Source: a halophilic archaeon
GTDB taxonomy: Archaea > Halobacteriota > Halobacteria > Halobacteriales > Haladaptataceae
Assembly (NCBI GenBank): GCA_003298465.1
Contig: QNGA01000002.1
Location: forward strand, 310,001 to 374,000
Direction: 5' to 3'
Length of the DNA: 64,000 nucleotides
This document shows positions 9,176 through 19,193 of this stretch, in pieces. The number at the start of each line of letters is the position of its first letter. Position 1 is the stretch's first letter. A program made the translations under genes and the position numbers. Under the pieces are notes generated by a model. The model was not told the origin of the DNA. It saw nothing but the letters and a program-made list of their open reading frames with translations, and searched no databases.

Positions 9176-10353
9176 CGTGACCGGTCCTCCTGGCTGTACG
9201 CTTCGGGCGAGACGTCGGTCGGCTCGGCGTCCGCGTCGGGAAGGTCGTCGCGGTCCGATTCAGCCGGGCGACCGTATTCGACCTCCGTGTCGCTGATCGA
9301 CAGCGCCGTGTCGAGGCTCATCCCGTCCTCGTAGAGGTAGCAGGCGACGTCGTGGTCGTTCTCCCCGACGGTGAATCGGCCGGGCGGGTCGACGTCGCAC
9401 GTTCCGGCCATGTACGCGGGACACCGCGGATGGAACCGACAGCCGGACGGCGGCTCCGTGTAGTCCGGAATTTGGCCGGGGATTCCCGCGCTGTCGAAGG
9501 TCGTGAGCTTCGGGATGCTGTCGATGAGCCCGGTCGTGTACGGATGCAGGGGGGCGTCGTACAGCTCTTCGGTCCGGCCCGCCTCGGCGATGGTCCCTGC
9601 ATACATGACGTAGATGCGGTCGGCCAGTTTGCGAGCGACGCCCAGGTTGTGCGTGATGTACAGCATCGAGAGGTTTTGTTTTGCGACGCGTTCGGAGAGC
9701 AACTTCAGGATCTGCTCCTGGACCGTGACGTCGAGTGCGGTCGTCGGTTCGTCGACGATGATAAACCGCGGGTCGTTGAGCAACGCCATCGCGATCAGGA
9801 CGCGCTGACGCATGCCGCCCGAGAGTTCGACCGGGTATCGGTCGAGGATTCCCTCCGGATCCGGTATCTGGAGCCGTTCGAGCATCTGTACGCAGCGATC
9901 TCGAATCTCGTCGTCGTCGGCCCCGGGCCCACGACCGAGATACTCCTTGAGCAGCGTCCACCAGCTGACGTCCTCCTGGCCGTGATAGGTGATTACGTCC
10001 GCCATCATCGAGCCGACGGTGAACACGGGACTGAGGTGCGTCATCGGGTCCTGAAACACCATGCTCATCTCGTCGGCTCGAACGCGATCGTGGCGGTCCG
10101 GATCTCTCAGGAGTTCGGTTCCCTCGTAGCGAACCGATCCGTCGACGATCTCGCCGGGTGGCTGTGGCAACATTCCCATGATCGTCTCTGCGGTGACGCT
10201 CTTCCCGCAGCCGGTTTCCCCGACGAGCGCCACCGTCTCGCCGTCGTGGACCGTCAAGTTGACCGCGTCGAGCACTCGCTGACGGCCCTCGTACGTCTCG
10301 AAGTGGACAGTGAGATCAGAGACGTCCAGCAACGGGGCGTCGTCCACCATCAT
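9172..10353 (-). CDS. dppD: Peptide-type ABC transporter ATP-binding protein (DppD-like)
   Basis: A 393-residue ATPase with Walker [13 protein letters not shown], signature [15 protein letters not shown], Walker [13 protein letters not shown] and the DppD/F C-terminal motif [17 protein letters not shown], then an acidic tail of about 50 residues. I chose the ATG at 10353 because it overlaps the TGA of the upstream permease (10350-10352) and is followed by a normal start ([18 protein letters not shown]). It pairs with the DppF-like ATPase to form the heterodimeric motor of the importer. Confidence 0.92.
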   Translation of the reverse strand: MMVDDAPLLDVSDLTVHFETYEGRQRVLDAVNLTVHDGETVALVGETGCGKSVTAETIMGMLPQPPGEIVDGSVRYEGTELLRDPDRHDRVRADEMSMVFQDPMTHLSPVFTVGSMMADVITYHGQEDVSWWTLLKEYLGRGPGADDDEIRDRCVQMLERLQIPDPEGILDRYPVELSGGMRQRVLIAMALLNDPRFIIVDEPTTALDVTVQEQILKLLSERVAKQNLSMLYITHNLGVARKLADRIYVMYAGTIAEAGRTEELYDAPLHPYTTGLIDSIPKLTTFDSAGIPGQIPDYTEPPSGCRFHPRCPAYMAGTCDVDPPGRFTVGENDHDVACYLYEDGMSLDTALSISDTEVEYGRPAESDRDDLPDADAEPTDVSPEAYSQEDRSR

Positions 10354-11273
10354 TCCACCTCCACGTCGAACATGTCCCGGAGGCCGTCGCCGAGGAAGTT
10401 GAACCCGAGGACAGCGAGGAAGATCGCCAGTCCCGGGAACGTCGAGTACCACCAGTAGCCGGGGAGGAACTCCCGACCTTGGGCGGTCATCGTCCCCCAC
10501 TCCGGCGTCGGTGGCTGCGCGCCCAGTCCGAGGAACCCCAGCGCCGACCCGACCAGAATCGCGTACCCCATGTCGAGGCTGAACTTCACGGTGACCGGCG
10601 CGAGGATGTTCGGGAGGATGTCCCGGGAGAGGATTCGCGGGGTGCTCGCGCCGATTCCGCGGCTCGCTTCGACGAACGTCTCCTCGCGGACCGACAGTAC
10701 CTCACCGTACACCAGCCGTGCGTACCACGGCCACCAGACGACCGCGATCGCGATCATCGCGTTCGTCAGGGTCGGCTGGAGTGCCACGCTGACGGCCAGC
10801 GCCAGCACGAGCGGTGGAATCGAGAGGAAGACGTCCGTTACGCGCATCAACACGAGGCCGGTTTGTCCCCCGAGGTAGCCCGCGAACAACCCGATAGGGA
10901 CGCCGATGGCGATCGCGATCGAGAGAACGACGAGGCCGAGGGTCAGCGAGATGCGCGTCCCGAAGATGACGCGGGACAGGATGTCCCGGCCGACCTGGTC
11001 GGTGCCCATCGGATGGTCGAGACTCGGCGGCTCGAACGACTGGGAGAAGTGGACGGCCGGTTGCCCCTGATAGCCCGCGTCCGCGGGATACGGGGCGATA
11101 TACGGCGCGAACACAGCGAGGACGACGAACGCGAAGATCACCGCGAGCCCGAGGATCGACATCGGGTTCTGGCGGAAGCGGTACACGACACGGTCCGCCT
11201 TGTCGAATCGGTCTCGGAGTCGTTCGATGCGTGTCGTTGCTGCCGAGAGAAGATCGATGCCTGTGCGTGTCAT
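10350..11273 (-). CDS. dppC: Peptide-type ABC transporter permease (DppC-like)
   Basis: A 307-residue permease with an N-terminal helix (ILGLAVIFAFVVLAVFAPYIAP) and the binding-protein-dependent transport domain with the EAA loop in the form VEASRGIGASTPRILSRDILPN. HPMGTDQVGRDILSR, just before the TM domain, is a DppC hallmark. Its ATG at 11273 overlaps the TGA of dppB (11270-11272). It lies downstream of the frameshift in dppB. As sequenced, the shifted dppB frame runs into this gene without a stop, but an independent start here is expected. Confidence 0.9.
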   Translation of the reverse strand: MTRTGIDLLSAATTRIERLRDRFDKADRVVYRFRQNPMSILGLAVIFAFVVLAVFAPYIAPYPADAGYQGQPAVHFSQSFEPPSLDHPMGTDQVGRDILSRVIFGTRISLTLGLVVLSIAIAIGVPIGLFAGYLGGQTGLVLMRVTDVFLSIPPLVLALAVSVALQPTLTNAMIAIAVVWWPWYARLVYGEVLSVREETFVEASRGIGASTPRILSRDILPNILAPVTVKFSLDMGYAILVGSALGFLGLGAQPPTPEWGTMTAQGREFLPGYWWYSTFPGLAIFLAVLGFNFLGDGLRDMFDVEVE

Positions 11274-12287
11274 AGTTCCTCGCTGAAGCGGACACGCGGG
11301 TCCAGATATCCGTACAGGACGTCCACGAGGAAGTTCGCGAGGAGGAATGCGACCCCGATGACCAGCGTCACCCCCACGATGGCGTTGATGTCCTTTTGTA
11401 GGATTGCTCTGACGCCGTAGGCCGACATTCCTGGCCAGCTGAAGACGATCTCGACGAGGAACGCCCCCCCCGATGAGGAACCCGTAGTCGAGTCCGATGA
11501 TGGTCAGCGTGGACGTGAACGACCGTTTCAGGATGTACTTGTACGCGATGAACTTCTCGGGAATGCTGTGGACCCGCAATCCCTCGATGTAGTCTTTGTT
11601 GAACTCCTCGAGGAAGCTCGAGCGCGTGATTCGCGCGATGTCGGCCATCGGTGCGAGCGACAGCGTCAGTGCTGGCAAGAACAGATGCCAGGCGACGCTC
11701 ACGAACGCGTCGGGATTGAGCGTCACGACGCTGTCGACGAGGTAGAGCCCGGTGATGTGCTGTAACTCGACGTCCCCGATGCGGCCGGTCGCCGGGAACC
11801 AACCGAGTCCAAACGCGAAGATCACTTGCAGGACGATCGCGGACCAGAAGCGAGGGAGCGACACACCGAAGAACGCGAAGCTCCGGCTGGCATTGTCGGG
11901 CCACTCGTCTTTGTGTTGGCCAGCAACGACGCCGAGTGGAACGCCGAGCACGATGGCGATCAGCATCCCGACTGTGGTCAACTCGACCGTTGCGGGGAGG
12001 AACTGTGCGATGTCGGTCGCAACGTTGTTGTTCGTCACGAGCGACTGGCCCATGTCCCCTCTGAGTAACCCGGTCATGTACTCGACGTACTGCGTCCAGA
12101 GCGGCTGGTCGAGTCCCATCTGTCGGCGCAGTTGCGCGACCGCTTCGTCGGTCGCGCGTGGCCCCAACGCGAGCCGCGCTGGCTTGCCGGGTATCACCCG
12201 CGCGATGACGAAGATGAGGACTGAGACGCCGAAGAACACGGGAATCGTCGAGAGTGCGCGACGCAATAGGTAGCGACGGTAGTTCAT
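11270..12287 (-). pseudogene. dppB: Peptide-type ABC transporter permease (DppB-like), frameshifted at an 8-G run
   Basis: Residues from the ATG at 12287 (MNYRRYLLRRALSTIPVFFG) match DppB permeases through SSFLEEFNKDYIEGLR (the EAA loop) to LTIIGLDYGFLIGG. There the coding strand has eight G (plus-strand C run at about 11464-11471). Reading on in frame gives nonsense (VPRRDRLQLARN). Removing one G restores a normal DppB ending, AFLVEIVFSWPGMSAYG through LDPRVRFSEEL with TGA at 11270-11272. The restored length is about 338 residues, normal for the family. Either this is a sequencing error in a homopolymer, which I think likely because the rest of the operon is intact, or the transporter is inactive or phase-variable. 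Confidence 0.88.
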
Positions 12288-12306
12288 GCTGGGTTCTCTG
12301 TGTACT

Positions 12307-12321
12307 GCCCCCGGAGGGGGG
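12307..12321 (-). terminator. GC hairpin between dppA and dppB
   Basis: The 41 bases between the dppA stop and the dppB start contain CCCCC-GGA-GGGGGG (12308-12321), a strong short hairpin. Hairpins in this position often mark partial termination or mRNA processing that leaves the binding-protein message more abundant than the permease message. No U-tract follows, so complete termination is unlikely. Confidence 0.35.
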
Positions 12322-12328
12322 TGGCGAG

Positions 12329-13987
12329 CTACTGTTTCTCCGTGTAGCGTTCGAACTGGTGGGTGTAACCGTTGATGCCGTTGTTCGTGAAGCCGCGCAC
12401 CCGGTTGTTGAACGCCCATCGTGAGACGTCGTTACAGACGAACAGGGCGGCTGCATCCTCGGCGAGAATCTGCTGCACCTTCGTGTAGGCTTGCTGGCGC
12501 GTCTGGTCGTCGAGTGTGGTCCGTGCTTGTGTGAGCAGCTCGTCGACCTGGTCGTTCTCGTACTTCGAGCCGTTGTTGTACGTGTTCGTGTTGCTGCTGT
12601 GCCACATGTTGTACAGGAGTGCGTCCGGGTCCGCGTACTGGATGAGGCTCCACAAGGGGAACATCTGTGGCGACGACTGGATGTTCGACGACTGCGAGAC
12701 GATACTCGTCCACGGAGCTTTCCTGACCTCGAAATCGATGCCGAGGGGATTGTAGTTCGACTGCATCAGCAGTCCGAGGTTCCGCTCGGTGGTGAGCCCC
12801 GACACGTACGTGTACGTAATCGAGATATCGTTCGGGTTGTAGTCGGACTGCTGGAGTTGCTGGCGCGCCTGCTCCATGTTCTGGGTGTACGACGGAATGT
12901 CGTCGGTCGAGTACTGCATCGCCGATGGCAGCGGCCCGACCATCTTCTCGGCACCGACGAAGACGTCGCTGAGCGCCGTGTCGTAGTCCAACGCGTACGC
13001 GAGCGCTTTCCTGACGTTGATATCGTCCAGCGGTTCGACCTGGGTGTTCATGAACACGAAGAATGGCGCGAACGTCACTTCGTCGCTCACCGAGATGTTC
13101 GAGTTGTTACCCAGCTGTTGGTATGTGTCGACCGAGAGCCAGCCGTCGGTCATGTCCGCTTGGCCGTTTTTCATCATCCCGGTTATCGTCGACACCTCCA
13201 TCTGGAGTTGGGCGACGACGCGTTCGTAGGTGTTCCCATCGGGCCACTGTCCCCACCAGTCGCCGTGTTTGTTCATGACGATGCGCTGACCCGTTTGATG
13301 ATTCTGCAGCGAGTAGGGGCCACTTCCGGCGTCGTTCTGCTCGAGCCACTGCGTGCCGTAGTCGCCGTGGTCGCCAAAATCACCGTCCTGCTCGTTGGCT
13401 GTGACCTGATTTCGGTTCACGACGAACATCCAGGGGAGCGTGGAGACGAACGGCGCGTACACCTTCTGGAGCGAGAGTTCTACCGTCGTTTCGTCGACGG
13501 CGGTGGCGCTGTCCGGGGTGAGGACGCCGTCCCACATCCAGGATGGGCCGCGCTGCATTCGCATCATCCGTTCGACCGAGAAGACGACGTCTTCTGCCGT
13601 GACGGGGTCGCCGTTGTGGAATTGTGCGTCGTCTTGGAGGGTGAGCGTGTAGGTTTTGCCGTCGTCGCTGACTTGCCAGTCTTGTGCGAGTCCTGGTTCG
13701 ACTTCCGGCGGGAAGGAGTTGCTGTAGCCTGCGAGGCCATCGTACAGCGTGTGGCTGATGATGCCTTCGAGTTCGTCGCCGGACTTCATCGGGTCGATGG
13801 AACTCGGTGCGACGATGGTCGCGTACACGAGGTCGGTACCCGATTGGTCGGATTGCTGTGCGAGTGCGTTCGTGTCGTTCGAGCCGTACGCTCCTACGTG
13901 CCCACTGAATAGCGTCGCCGCCCCCACCGCGCCGCTTGTCTTGAGGAACTTTCGTCTCTCCCAGTCACCCTTGGTTTGGGGTGGCAT
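12329..13987 (-). CDS. dppA: Peptide-type ABC transporter substrate-binding protein, Tat-exported (DppA-like)
   Basis: A 552-residue family 5 extracellular solute-binding protein. The N-terminus has a twin-arginine signal (ERRKFLKTSGAVGAATLF), so it is exported folded. The mature part has family 5 features: YATIVAPSSIDPMKSGDE near the start, WQVSDDGKTYTLTLQDDAQFHNGDPVTAEDVVFS, and VRKALAYALDYDTAL. No lipobox Cys follows the signal, so how it is anchored is unclear. It is the first gene of the dpp-like operon, divergent from hyuA across a 226-base promoter region. The substrate could be peptides or, from its neighbours, oxoproline- or hydantoin-like compounds. Confidence 0.92.
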   Translation of the reverse strand: MPPQTKGDWERRKFLKTSGAVGAATLFSGHVGAYGSNDTNALAQQSDQSGTDLVYATIVAPSSIDPMKSGDELEGIISHTLYDGLAGYSNSFPPEVEPGLAQDWQVSDDGKTYTLTLQDDAQFHNGDPVTAEDVVFSVERMMRMQRGPSWMWDGVLTPDSATAVDETTVELSLQKVYAPFVSTLPWMFVVNRNQVTANEQDGDFGDHGDYGTQWLEQNDAGSGPYSLQNHQTGQRIVMNKHGDWWGQWPDGNTYERVVAQLQMEVSTITGMMKNGQADMTDGWLSVDTYQQLGNNSNISVSDEVTFAPFFVFMNTQVEPLDDINVRKALAYALDYDTALSDVFVGAEKMVGPLPSAMQYSTDDIPSYTQNMEQARQQLQQSDYNPNDISITYTYVSGLTTERNLGLLMQSNYNPLGIDFEVRKAPWTSIVSQSSNIQSSPQMFPLWSLIQYADPDALLYNMWHSSNTNTYNNGSKYENDQVDELLTQARTTLDDQTRQQAYTKVQQILAEDAAALFVCNDVSRWAFNNRVRGFTNNGINGYTHQFERYTEKQ

Positions 13988-14011
13988 ACCACAAGCCTCT
14001 TCGATGAAGGA

Positions 14012-14022
14012 TTATTTATTTC
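14012..14022 (-). promoter_or_regulatory. TATA-like box for dppA
   Basis: An AT-only stretch (minus strand aaataaataat) lies 25-35 bases upstream of the dppA ATG at 13987, the spacing of a leaderless haloarchaeal promoter. With the opposite box at 14169 it makes a divergent promoter region where one regulator could control both the transporter and the hyu genes. Confidence 0.5.
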
Positions 14023-14168
14023 TTTGCACCAGTACCACCGCGGACGTTGAAAATAGTAAGTTAATGGCGGATGATTCGGCTATTTATTAAGCTAATCACG
14101 ACCGAATTGTTATGGTCTGTTCCCCGAATCGGTTCCTTTCGCCGAATCGGAGCGAGGTAGGAACCGAA

Positions 14169-14178
14169 CTTTATATAC
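14169..14178 (+). promoter_or_regulatory. TATA-like box for hyuA (first copy)
   Basis: The sequence ctttatatac lies about 40 bases upstream of the hyuA ATG at 14214, giving an expected transcript start near 14200 and a short leader. It is the only strong AT-rich box between the divergent genes on this strand. Confidence 0.55.
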
Positions 14179-14213
14179 ATCGACGAAGTCACTAGTGCGG
14201 GGCATGATAACAC

Positions 14214-16253
14214 ATGACGGAACGACTGGCGGTCGATATCGGCGGCACGTTCGTCGACGCCATCACCTACGACCGCGAGACGACCGACATCGCACTCGAA
14301 AAAGCACCGACCACGCCACACGCGCCGACGGACGGCGTCCTCGATTCGATCGATAAAGTCGACGCCACAATCCCCGAGACGGAAGCGTTCGTTCATGGAA
14401 CCACCCTCGGCATCAACGCGCTTCTCGAACGGAACGGCGCGAAAACCGGCATCATCACGAACGAAAGATTCCGAGACATCCACGAAATCGGCCGAACGAA
14501 CGTCGCACGCGACGCGATGTACGACATCCAGTACGAGAAACCCGAACTGTTGGTTCCGCGGCGGCGAACCGTCGGCGTCCCCGGACGAATCGACGCCGAC
14601 GGCGACGTCAAAGAACCGCTTGACGAACAAGCGGTCCTCGACGCCGCAGACCACCTCTTCGACGACCACAGTGTCGACGCCATCGCCGTCACGTTCCTCC
14701 ACTCCTACCGCAATCCAGCCCACGAAACCCGCGCACAGGATCTGATTCGCGACGCCTACCCCGACCGGAGCATTTCGATATCGAGCGACATCACGCGCGA
14801 GTACCGCGAATACGAACGCACGAGCACGGCCGTCCTCGACGCCTACATCAAACCAATCTTCGAATCGTACGTCGACGACCTCGACGCCGCCCTCGCCGAC
14901 GAAGCGTTCGACGGTTCGTTCTTCATCACCCGCTCGGGCGGCGGAACGCTCACGGCCGACAGCGCGAAAACCGCGCCCGTCCACACCATCCTATCTGGAC
15001 CAGCAGGCGGGCTGATCGGCGCGGCCTCCGTCGGCGACGCCACGAACCGGGATAACCTCATCGCCGTCGACATGGGCGGCACCAGCCTCGACGCCTGCGT
15101 CGTCGAAAACGGCGCGCCCGCCGTCGAGTACGAGGCCGAACTCGAACACGTCCCGATGATGATTCCCGTCTACGATATCCGAACCATCGGGGCCGGCGGC
15201 GGCAGCATCGCGTGGCTCGACGGTGACCTCCTCAAAGTCGGCCCACAGAGCGCCGGCGCAGACCCCGGCCCGATCTGCTACGGGCGCGGCGGAATCGACC
15301 CGACGGTGACCGACGCCGCGCTCGCACTCGGCTATCTCGACCCCGAGTACTTCCTCGGCGGCGACATGGACCTTTCCGCAGACGAGGCGCTTGCCGGCAT
15401 CCGTGACCAGATCGCCGACCCACTCGATACGTCCACGACCGACGCAAGCGAAGGCATCTTCCAGGTAACGCTCGCGAACACCATCGGCGCGATCCGCGAG
15501 ATAACCGTCGAGAAAGGCCTCGACCCCCGCGACTTCACCATGCTCTCGTACGGCGGTGCCGGCTCCATGTTCGTCCCCTTGCTCGCCCGCGAGATGGGCG
15601 TCCGAGAGGTCATGATTCCACGCGCTCCGTCGGTCTTCTCGGCGTGGGGAATGTTGATGGCCGACGTCGTCTCAGACGTCGCACGGACACACACCGCCGT
15701 CCTCGACGACCTCGCCGAACAGGCGGCCGACGACATCTTCGCCGACCTCGAAGCCGAGGCCGCGGAGACGCTCGACGCCGAGGGCTACGACCCCGAACGC
15801 CAGCGCTTCGAACGGTACGTCGAGATGCGGTACTTCGGCCAGGAACACACCGTCGAGGTTCCGGCCGACGACCTCGAGTCGGTCGCCGACCTCGGCGAGC
15901 GATTCGAACGCCGGCACGACAGCCGGTACGGCCACACCATGGACGACCCCCCGCAAGTCGTCCACTTCCGCGTTCGCGCCATCGGCGAGAACGACAAACC
16001 AGCACTCGAGCCAGTCGACGCATCGTCGAGCGGTGACCCCTCGCCGGCTGACACCCGGGAGGCGTACTGTTTCGCACGCGAATCCGAAACGTCGTTCGAC
16101 ATCTACGACCGCGACCAGTTCGCGCCGGGCGACCGAATCGACGGCCCGGCGGTCGTCCAGGAACCGACGACGACCGTCGTCTTCCATTCCGACCAGACGG
16201 CCAAGGTCGACGAGTACGGCCACGTCATCATCCACCAGGAGGCAGAACAATGA
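14214..16253 (+). CDS. hyuA: Hydantoinase/oxoprolinase subunit A (first copy)
   Basis: A 679-residue ATP-dependent amidohydrolase subunit of the HyuA/acetone carboxylase beta family. The ASKHA nucleotide-binding motifs are present: LAVDIGGTFVDAITYD at the N-terminus, IAVDMGGTSLDACVV (about 280-295), and the family block IGAGGGSIAWLDGD with SAGADPGPICYGRGG. The C-terminal domain ends in the usual DGPAVVQEPTTTVVF block. Its stop overlaps the hyuB start (ATGA at 16250). HyuA activates a cyclic amide or carbonyl substrate with ATP while HyuB completes the reaction. Members act on hydantoins, N-methylhydantoin, 5-oxoproline or ketones; sequence alone does not tell which. Confidence 0.92.
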   Translation: MTERLAVDIGGTFVDAITYDRETTDIALEKAPTTPHAPTDGVLDSIDKVDATIPETEAFVHGTTLGINALLERNGAKTGIITNERFRDIHEIGRTNVARDAMYDIQYEKPELLVPRRRTVGVPGRIDADGDVKEPLDEQAVLDAADHLFDDHSVDAIAVTFLHSYRNPAHETRAQDLIRDAYPDRSISISSDITREYREYERTSTAVLDAYIKPIFESYVDDLDAALADEAFDGSFFITRSGGGTLTADSAKTAPVHTILSGPAGGLIGAASVGDATNRDNLIAVDMGGTSLDACVVENGAPAVEYEAELEHVPMMIPVYDIRTIGAGGGSIAWLDGDLLKVGPQSAGADPGPICYGRGGIDPTVTDAALALGYLDPEYFLGGDMDLSADEALAGIRDQIADPLDTSTTDASEGIFQVTLANTIGAIREITVEKGLDPRDFTMLSYGGAGSMFVPLLAREMGVREVMIPRAPSVFSAWGMLMADVVSDVARTHTAVLDDLAEQAADDIFADLEAEAAETLDAEGYDPERQRFERYVEMRYFGQEHTVEVPADDLESVADLGERFERRHDSRYGHTMDDPPQVVHFRVRAIGENDKPALEPVDASSSGDPSPADTREAYCFARESETSFDIYDRDQFAPGDRIDGPAVVQEPTTTVVFHSDQTAKVDEYGHVIIHQEAEQ

Positions 16254-18082
16254 GCGACACCGGACCGGACGCGGACGTGACAGAGACAGCCGTGGACGCC
16301 GCGACCGTCGAGGTCGTGCGCAAATACCTCACCTCGGCTGCCACCGAAATGCAACGGACCCTGATCAGGACCGCCTACAACACCATCATCTACGAGATCC
16401 TCGACTTCGGCATCTCGCTGTACGGCGCCGAGACTAACCTGATCGCGGATTCGCCGGGACTCCCCGTGTTCCTCGGCGCGAACGACTACGGCCTCCGCAA
16501 GAGCGTCGAACACGTCGGCGAGCAGAACCTGAACCCGGGCGACATCGTCCTCGTGAACTATCCGTACTGGAGTTCGACCCACACGCTCGACGTGCTCGTG
16601 TTCATGCCCGTGTTCTACGACGACGAACTCGTCGGCTACGCGACGAGTCGCGCCCACTGGCTGGACCTCGGCGCGAAAGACTCCGGGTACGTGCTCGATT
16701 CGACCGACATCCATCAGGAAGGGATGATCTTCCCGGGGACGAAGGTCTACAAGAACGGCGAGCCCGACGAGGAGATCCACGACCTCATCCGGTTCAACTC
16801 GCGGATTCCCGACAAGGTCATCGGCGACCTCAACGCCCAGGTCGCGGCGCTCCGGACGGGCGCAGCTCGTCTCCAGGAACTCTACGAGAAGTACGGAACG
16901 GACGTCGTCGAATCGTGCATCGACTCGATCATCACCCACGGCGAGCGCTCGGCGCGCGATGCCGTCCGAGCGCTCCCCGACGGGTCGTGGACCGGCGTCG
17001 ACTACGCCGACGGAATCTACCGCGAGGAAGACGACCTCATTCGGCTCGAAGCCGAGGTGACGATCGACGGGGAGTCGTTCACCGTGGATTTCTCTGGATC
17101 GTCCGACCAGGTGGACGAACCGCTCAATATTCCGATCGGGATGACTCAATCGATCTCGAAGCTGTGTTTCAAGACGGTGACGACGCCTGACGAGGACTCG
17201 AACGCCGGTCAGTACGAACCGCTCGACGTCTACGCTCCGGAGGGCAACCTCTACAACGCGACGTATCCCGCGCCGACGTTCACCATCTGGCCGGGACTAC
17301 TCGGTATCAACGTCATCTACGAAGCGCTCGCGAAGGCGCTCCCCGAGCAGGTGCCGGCGAGTTCGGGCGGGGACGTCTGCGACATCATGCTGTACGGCGA
17401 GCACCCCGAGACGGGCCGCCAGTTCGTCGAAGCGAACAACGAGGGCGTCGGCTGGGGTGGGTCTGCCGACCACGACGGACAGAACGCGCTCATGCACATG
17501 AGCGAGACGATGGTCCGGAACATCCCCATCGAAGTGTTCGAGAACAAAGCCCCCATCGAGTTCGACCGGCTCACGTTGCGCCAAGACTCCGGGGGTGCGG
17601 GAAAGCATCGCGGTGGGCTCGGCATCCAGCGCGACTTCCGTTTCACGCACCCCGTCGGTGCGCTCTCGATCGTCCAGAAAACGAAGACGGAAGGATGGGG
17701 ACTGGCGGGCGGTCACCCCGGGGCGCGCAACGTCGTCGCGCTCGATCTTGCGGACGACTGGCACGACCGGGTGGAGGTGTTGGTCGACAACGACGACCTC
17801 TACGTCGACGAAGACGATGACGACGTAGACCAAGGCGACCGCAAGTACGCGGGGATGTTCCGCGGGACGTTCCAGCCGGGCGAGGTCATCTCGAATCGGT
17901 CGGGCGGTGGCGGCGGCTACGGTGACCCGTACGAGCGCGACCCGGAGGCGGTCCGTGAAGACGTTCTCGACGGATACGTCTCTCGGGAGGCGGCACGCGC
18001 CGAGTACGGTGTCGCGTTGACCGATGAGGACGAGATCGACCGAGACGAAACGGAGAATCTGCGGAGACGGACCGATGACTGA
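16250..18082 (+). CDS. hyuB: Hydantoinase/oxoprolinase subunit B (first copy)
   Basis: A 610-residue HyuB-family protein. It has the typical start VVRKYLTSAATEMQRTLIRTA, the block LRQDSGGAGKHRGGLGIQRD (about 444-463) and the glycine-rich end SGGGGGYGDPYERDP followed by VLDGYVSREAARAEYGV. HyuB partners HyuA in the heteromeric amidohydrolase or carboxylase. Start and stop overlaps with hyuA and with the M24 peptidase gene show a tightly coupled operon. It is somewhat diverged from the second HyuB in this window, so the two pairs probably have different substrates. Confidence 0.92.
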   Translation: MSDTGPDADVTETAVDAATVEVVRKYLTSAATEMQRTLIRTAYNTIIYEILDFGISLYGAETNLIADSPGLPVFLGANDYGLRKSVEHVGEQNLNPGDIVLVNYPYWSSTHTLDVLVFMPVFYDDELVGYATSRAHWLDLGAKDSGYVLDSTDIHQEGMIFPGTKVYKNGEPDEEIHDLIRFNSRIPDKVIGDLNAQVAALRTGAARLQELYEKYGTDVVESCIDSIITHGERSARDAVRALPDGSWTGVDYADGIYREEDDLIRLEAEVTIDGESFTVDFSGSSDQVDEPLNIPIGMTQSISKLCFKTVTTPDEDSNAGQYEPLDVYAPEGNLYNATYPAPTFTIWPGLLGINVIYEALAKALPEQVPASSGGDVCDIMLYGEHPETGRQFVEANNEGVGWGGSADHDGQNALMHMSETMVRNIPIEVFENKAPIEFDRLTLRQDSGGAGKHRGGLGIQRDFRFTHPVGALSIVQKTKTEGWGLAGGHPGARNVVALDLADDWHDRVEVLVDNDDLYVDEDDDDVDQGDRKYAGMFRGTFQPGEVISNRSGGGGGYGDPYERDPEAVREDVLDGYVSREAARAEYGVALTDEDEIDRDETENLRRRTDD

Positions 18083-19193
18083 CGCCGAATCCCCGTTCGA
18101 GACGCGGCTTCGGGCGTGTCGACAGCGTCTCGCCGACCGAGGGTTCGACGGGGTCGTGCTCTTTCCGAGTCCGAACCTCTACTACGTCTCTGGGTTCCGC
18201 GAGGAGCCGAGCGAACGCCATCTGTTCCTTATCGTCTCCCGCGACGACGCCGCGTTCGTCGCACCGGCGATGTACGACGACCAGATTCGGGCGGCGTCCC
18301 CGATCGAGGACTGCCGGACGTGGCAGGACGGGGAGGATCCGATGGCGGTCGTCTCCGACATCGTGGCCGACTTCGGGCTCGCCGACGGGACGGTCCTGCT
18401 CGACGACCGGCTGTGGGCGCAGTTCACTCTCGACGTCCAGTCGGCGTTTCCGTCGCTATCGTTCGGGCTGGCGAGTGAGGTGTTCGACGAGTTGCGGATG
18501 CGGAAAGACGAGTACGAACTCGGCCGGCTGCGGGACGCAGCCCGTCTCTCGGACCGGGTGAGCGAGGCGATTCGCCAGCTCGGACCGGACGCTATCGGCA
18601 TGACCGAACGCGACCTCGCCATCGAAATCCGCCGTCGGTTGGTTGCCGAGGGTGCCGACGACGTGTCGTTCGAGACGATCGTCGGATCGGGGCCGAACGG
18701 CGCGCAGCCGCACTATCGGCACGGCGATCGCGAGATCGAGCGCGGCGATCCGGTCGTGCTGGACTTCGGTGGCGTGGTGGACGGGTACTCCGGTGATCAG
18801 ACGCGGACGGTGGTGTTCGCTGGTGAGCCACCGGCGGGGTTCGAAGAGGCGTACGAGGCCGTGCTGGCGGCGTTCGAAGCTGGCGTCGACGCCGTCGAAC
18901 CCGGCGTGCAGGCACAGGCGGTCGATCGGGCGGCGCGGGGCGTGCTCGAGGAGCGGGGGTTCGACGATCAGTTCCTCCATCGAACCGGCCACGGAATCGG
19001 GCTCGAAGTGCACGAGGCACCCTACATCGTGGAGGGGAACGAGACCGAACTGGCGCCGGGGATGGCGTTCAGCGTCGAACCGGGCGTGTACGTGGCGGAC
19101 GAGTTCGGCGTGCGCATCGAGGATATCGTGGTAGTGACCGAGGCGGGCTGTGAGCGACTCAATGATTCGTCGAAGTCGTGGCGGACGCGCTGA
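18075..19193 (+). CDS. M24-family metallopeptidase (Xaa-Pro dipeptidase/creatinase-like)
   Basis: A 372-residue protein with a creatinase N-terminal domain (residues 1-130) and a pita-bread catalytic domain. All five metal ligands of an active dinuclear peptidase can be seen: the two Asp in VVLDFGGVVDGYSGDQTRTV, His in HRTGHGIGLEVHEAP, Glu in AFSVEPGVYV and Glu in GVRIEDIVVV. That favours a true peptidase over metal-free creatinase. I chose the ATG at 18075, which overlaps the hyuB end by eight bases. In this operon it could cut dipeptides, for example Xaa-Pro or oxoprolyl products, delivered by the divergent transporter. Confidence 0.88.
   Translation: MTDAESPFETRLRACRQRLADRGFDGVVLFPSPNLYYVSGFREEPSERHLFLIVSRDDAAFVAPAMYDDQIRAASPIEDCRTWQDGEDPMAVVSDIVADFGLADGTVLLDDRLWAQFTLDVQSAFPSLSFGLASEVFDELRMRKDEYELGRLRDAARLSDRVSEAIRQLGPDAIGMTERDLAIEIRRRLVAEGADDVSFETIVGSGPNGAQPHYRHGDREIERGDPVVLDFGGVVDGYSGDQTRTVVFAGEPPAGFEEAYEAVLAAFEAGVDAVEPGVQAQAVDRAARGVLEERGFDDQFLHRTGHGIGLEVHEAPYIVEGNETELAPGMAFSVEPGVYVADEFGVRIEDIVVVTEAGCERLNDSSKSWRTR

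Noticed and set aside
10350..12419. A single 689-residue permease fusion gene
   Set aside because: It contains two complete permease units with their own starts; about 60 residues between them are out-of-frame nonsense caused by the extra G.
12491..13912. A 473-residue plus-strand frame opposite dppA
   Set aside because: Val/Arg/Asp-rich shadow of a GC-rich gene; dppA on the minus strand has a clear signal peptide and family motifs.
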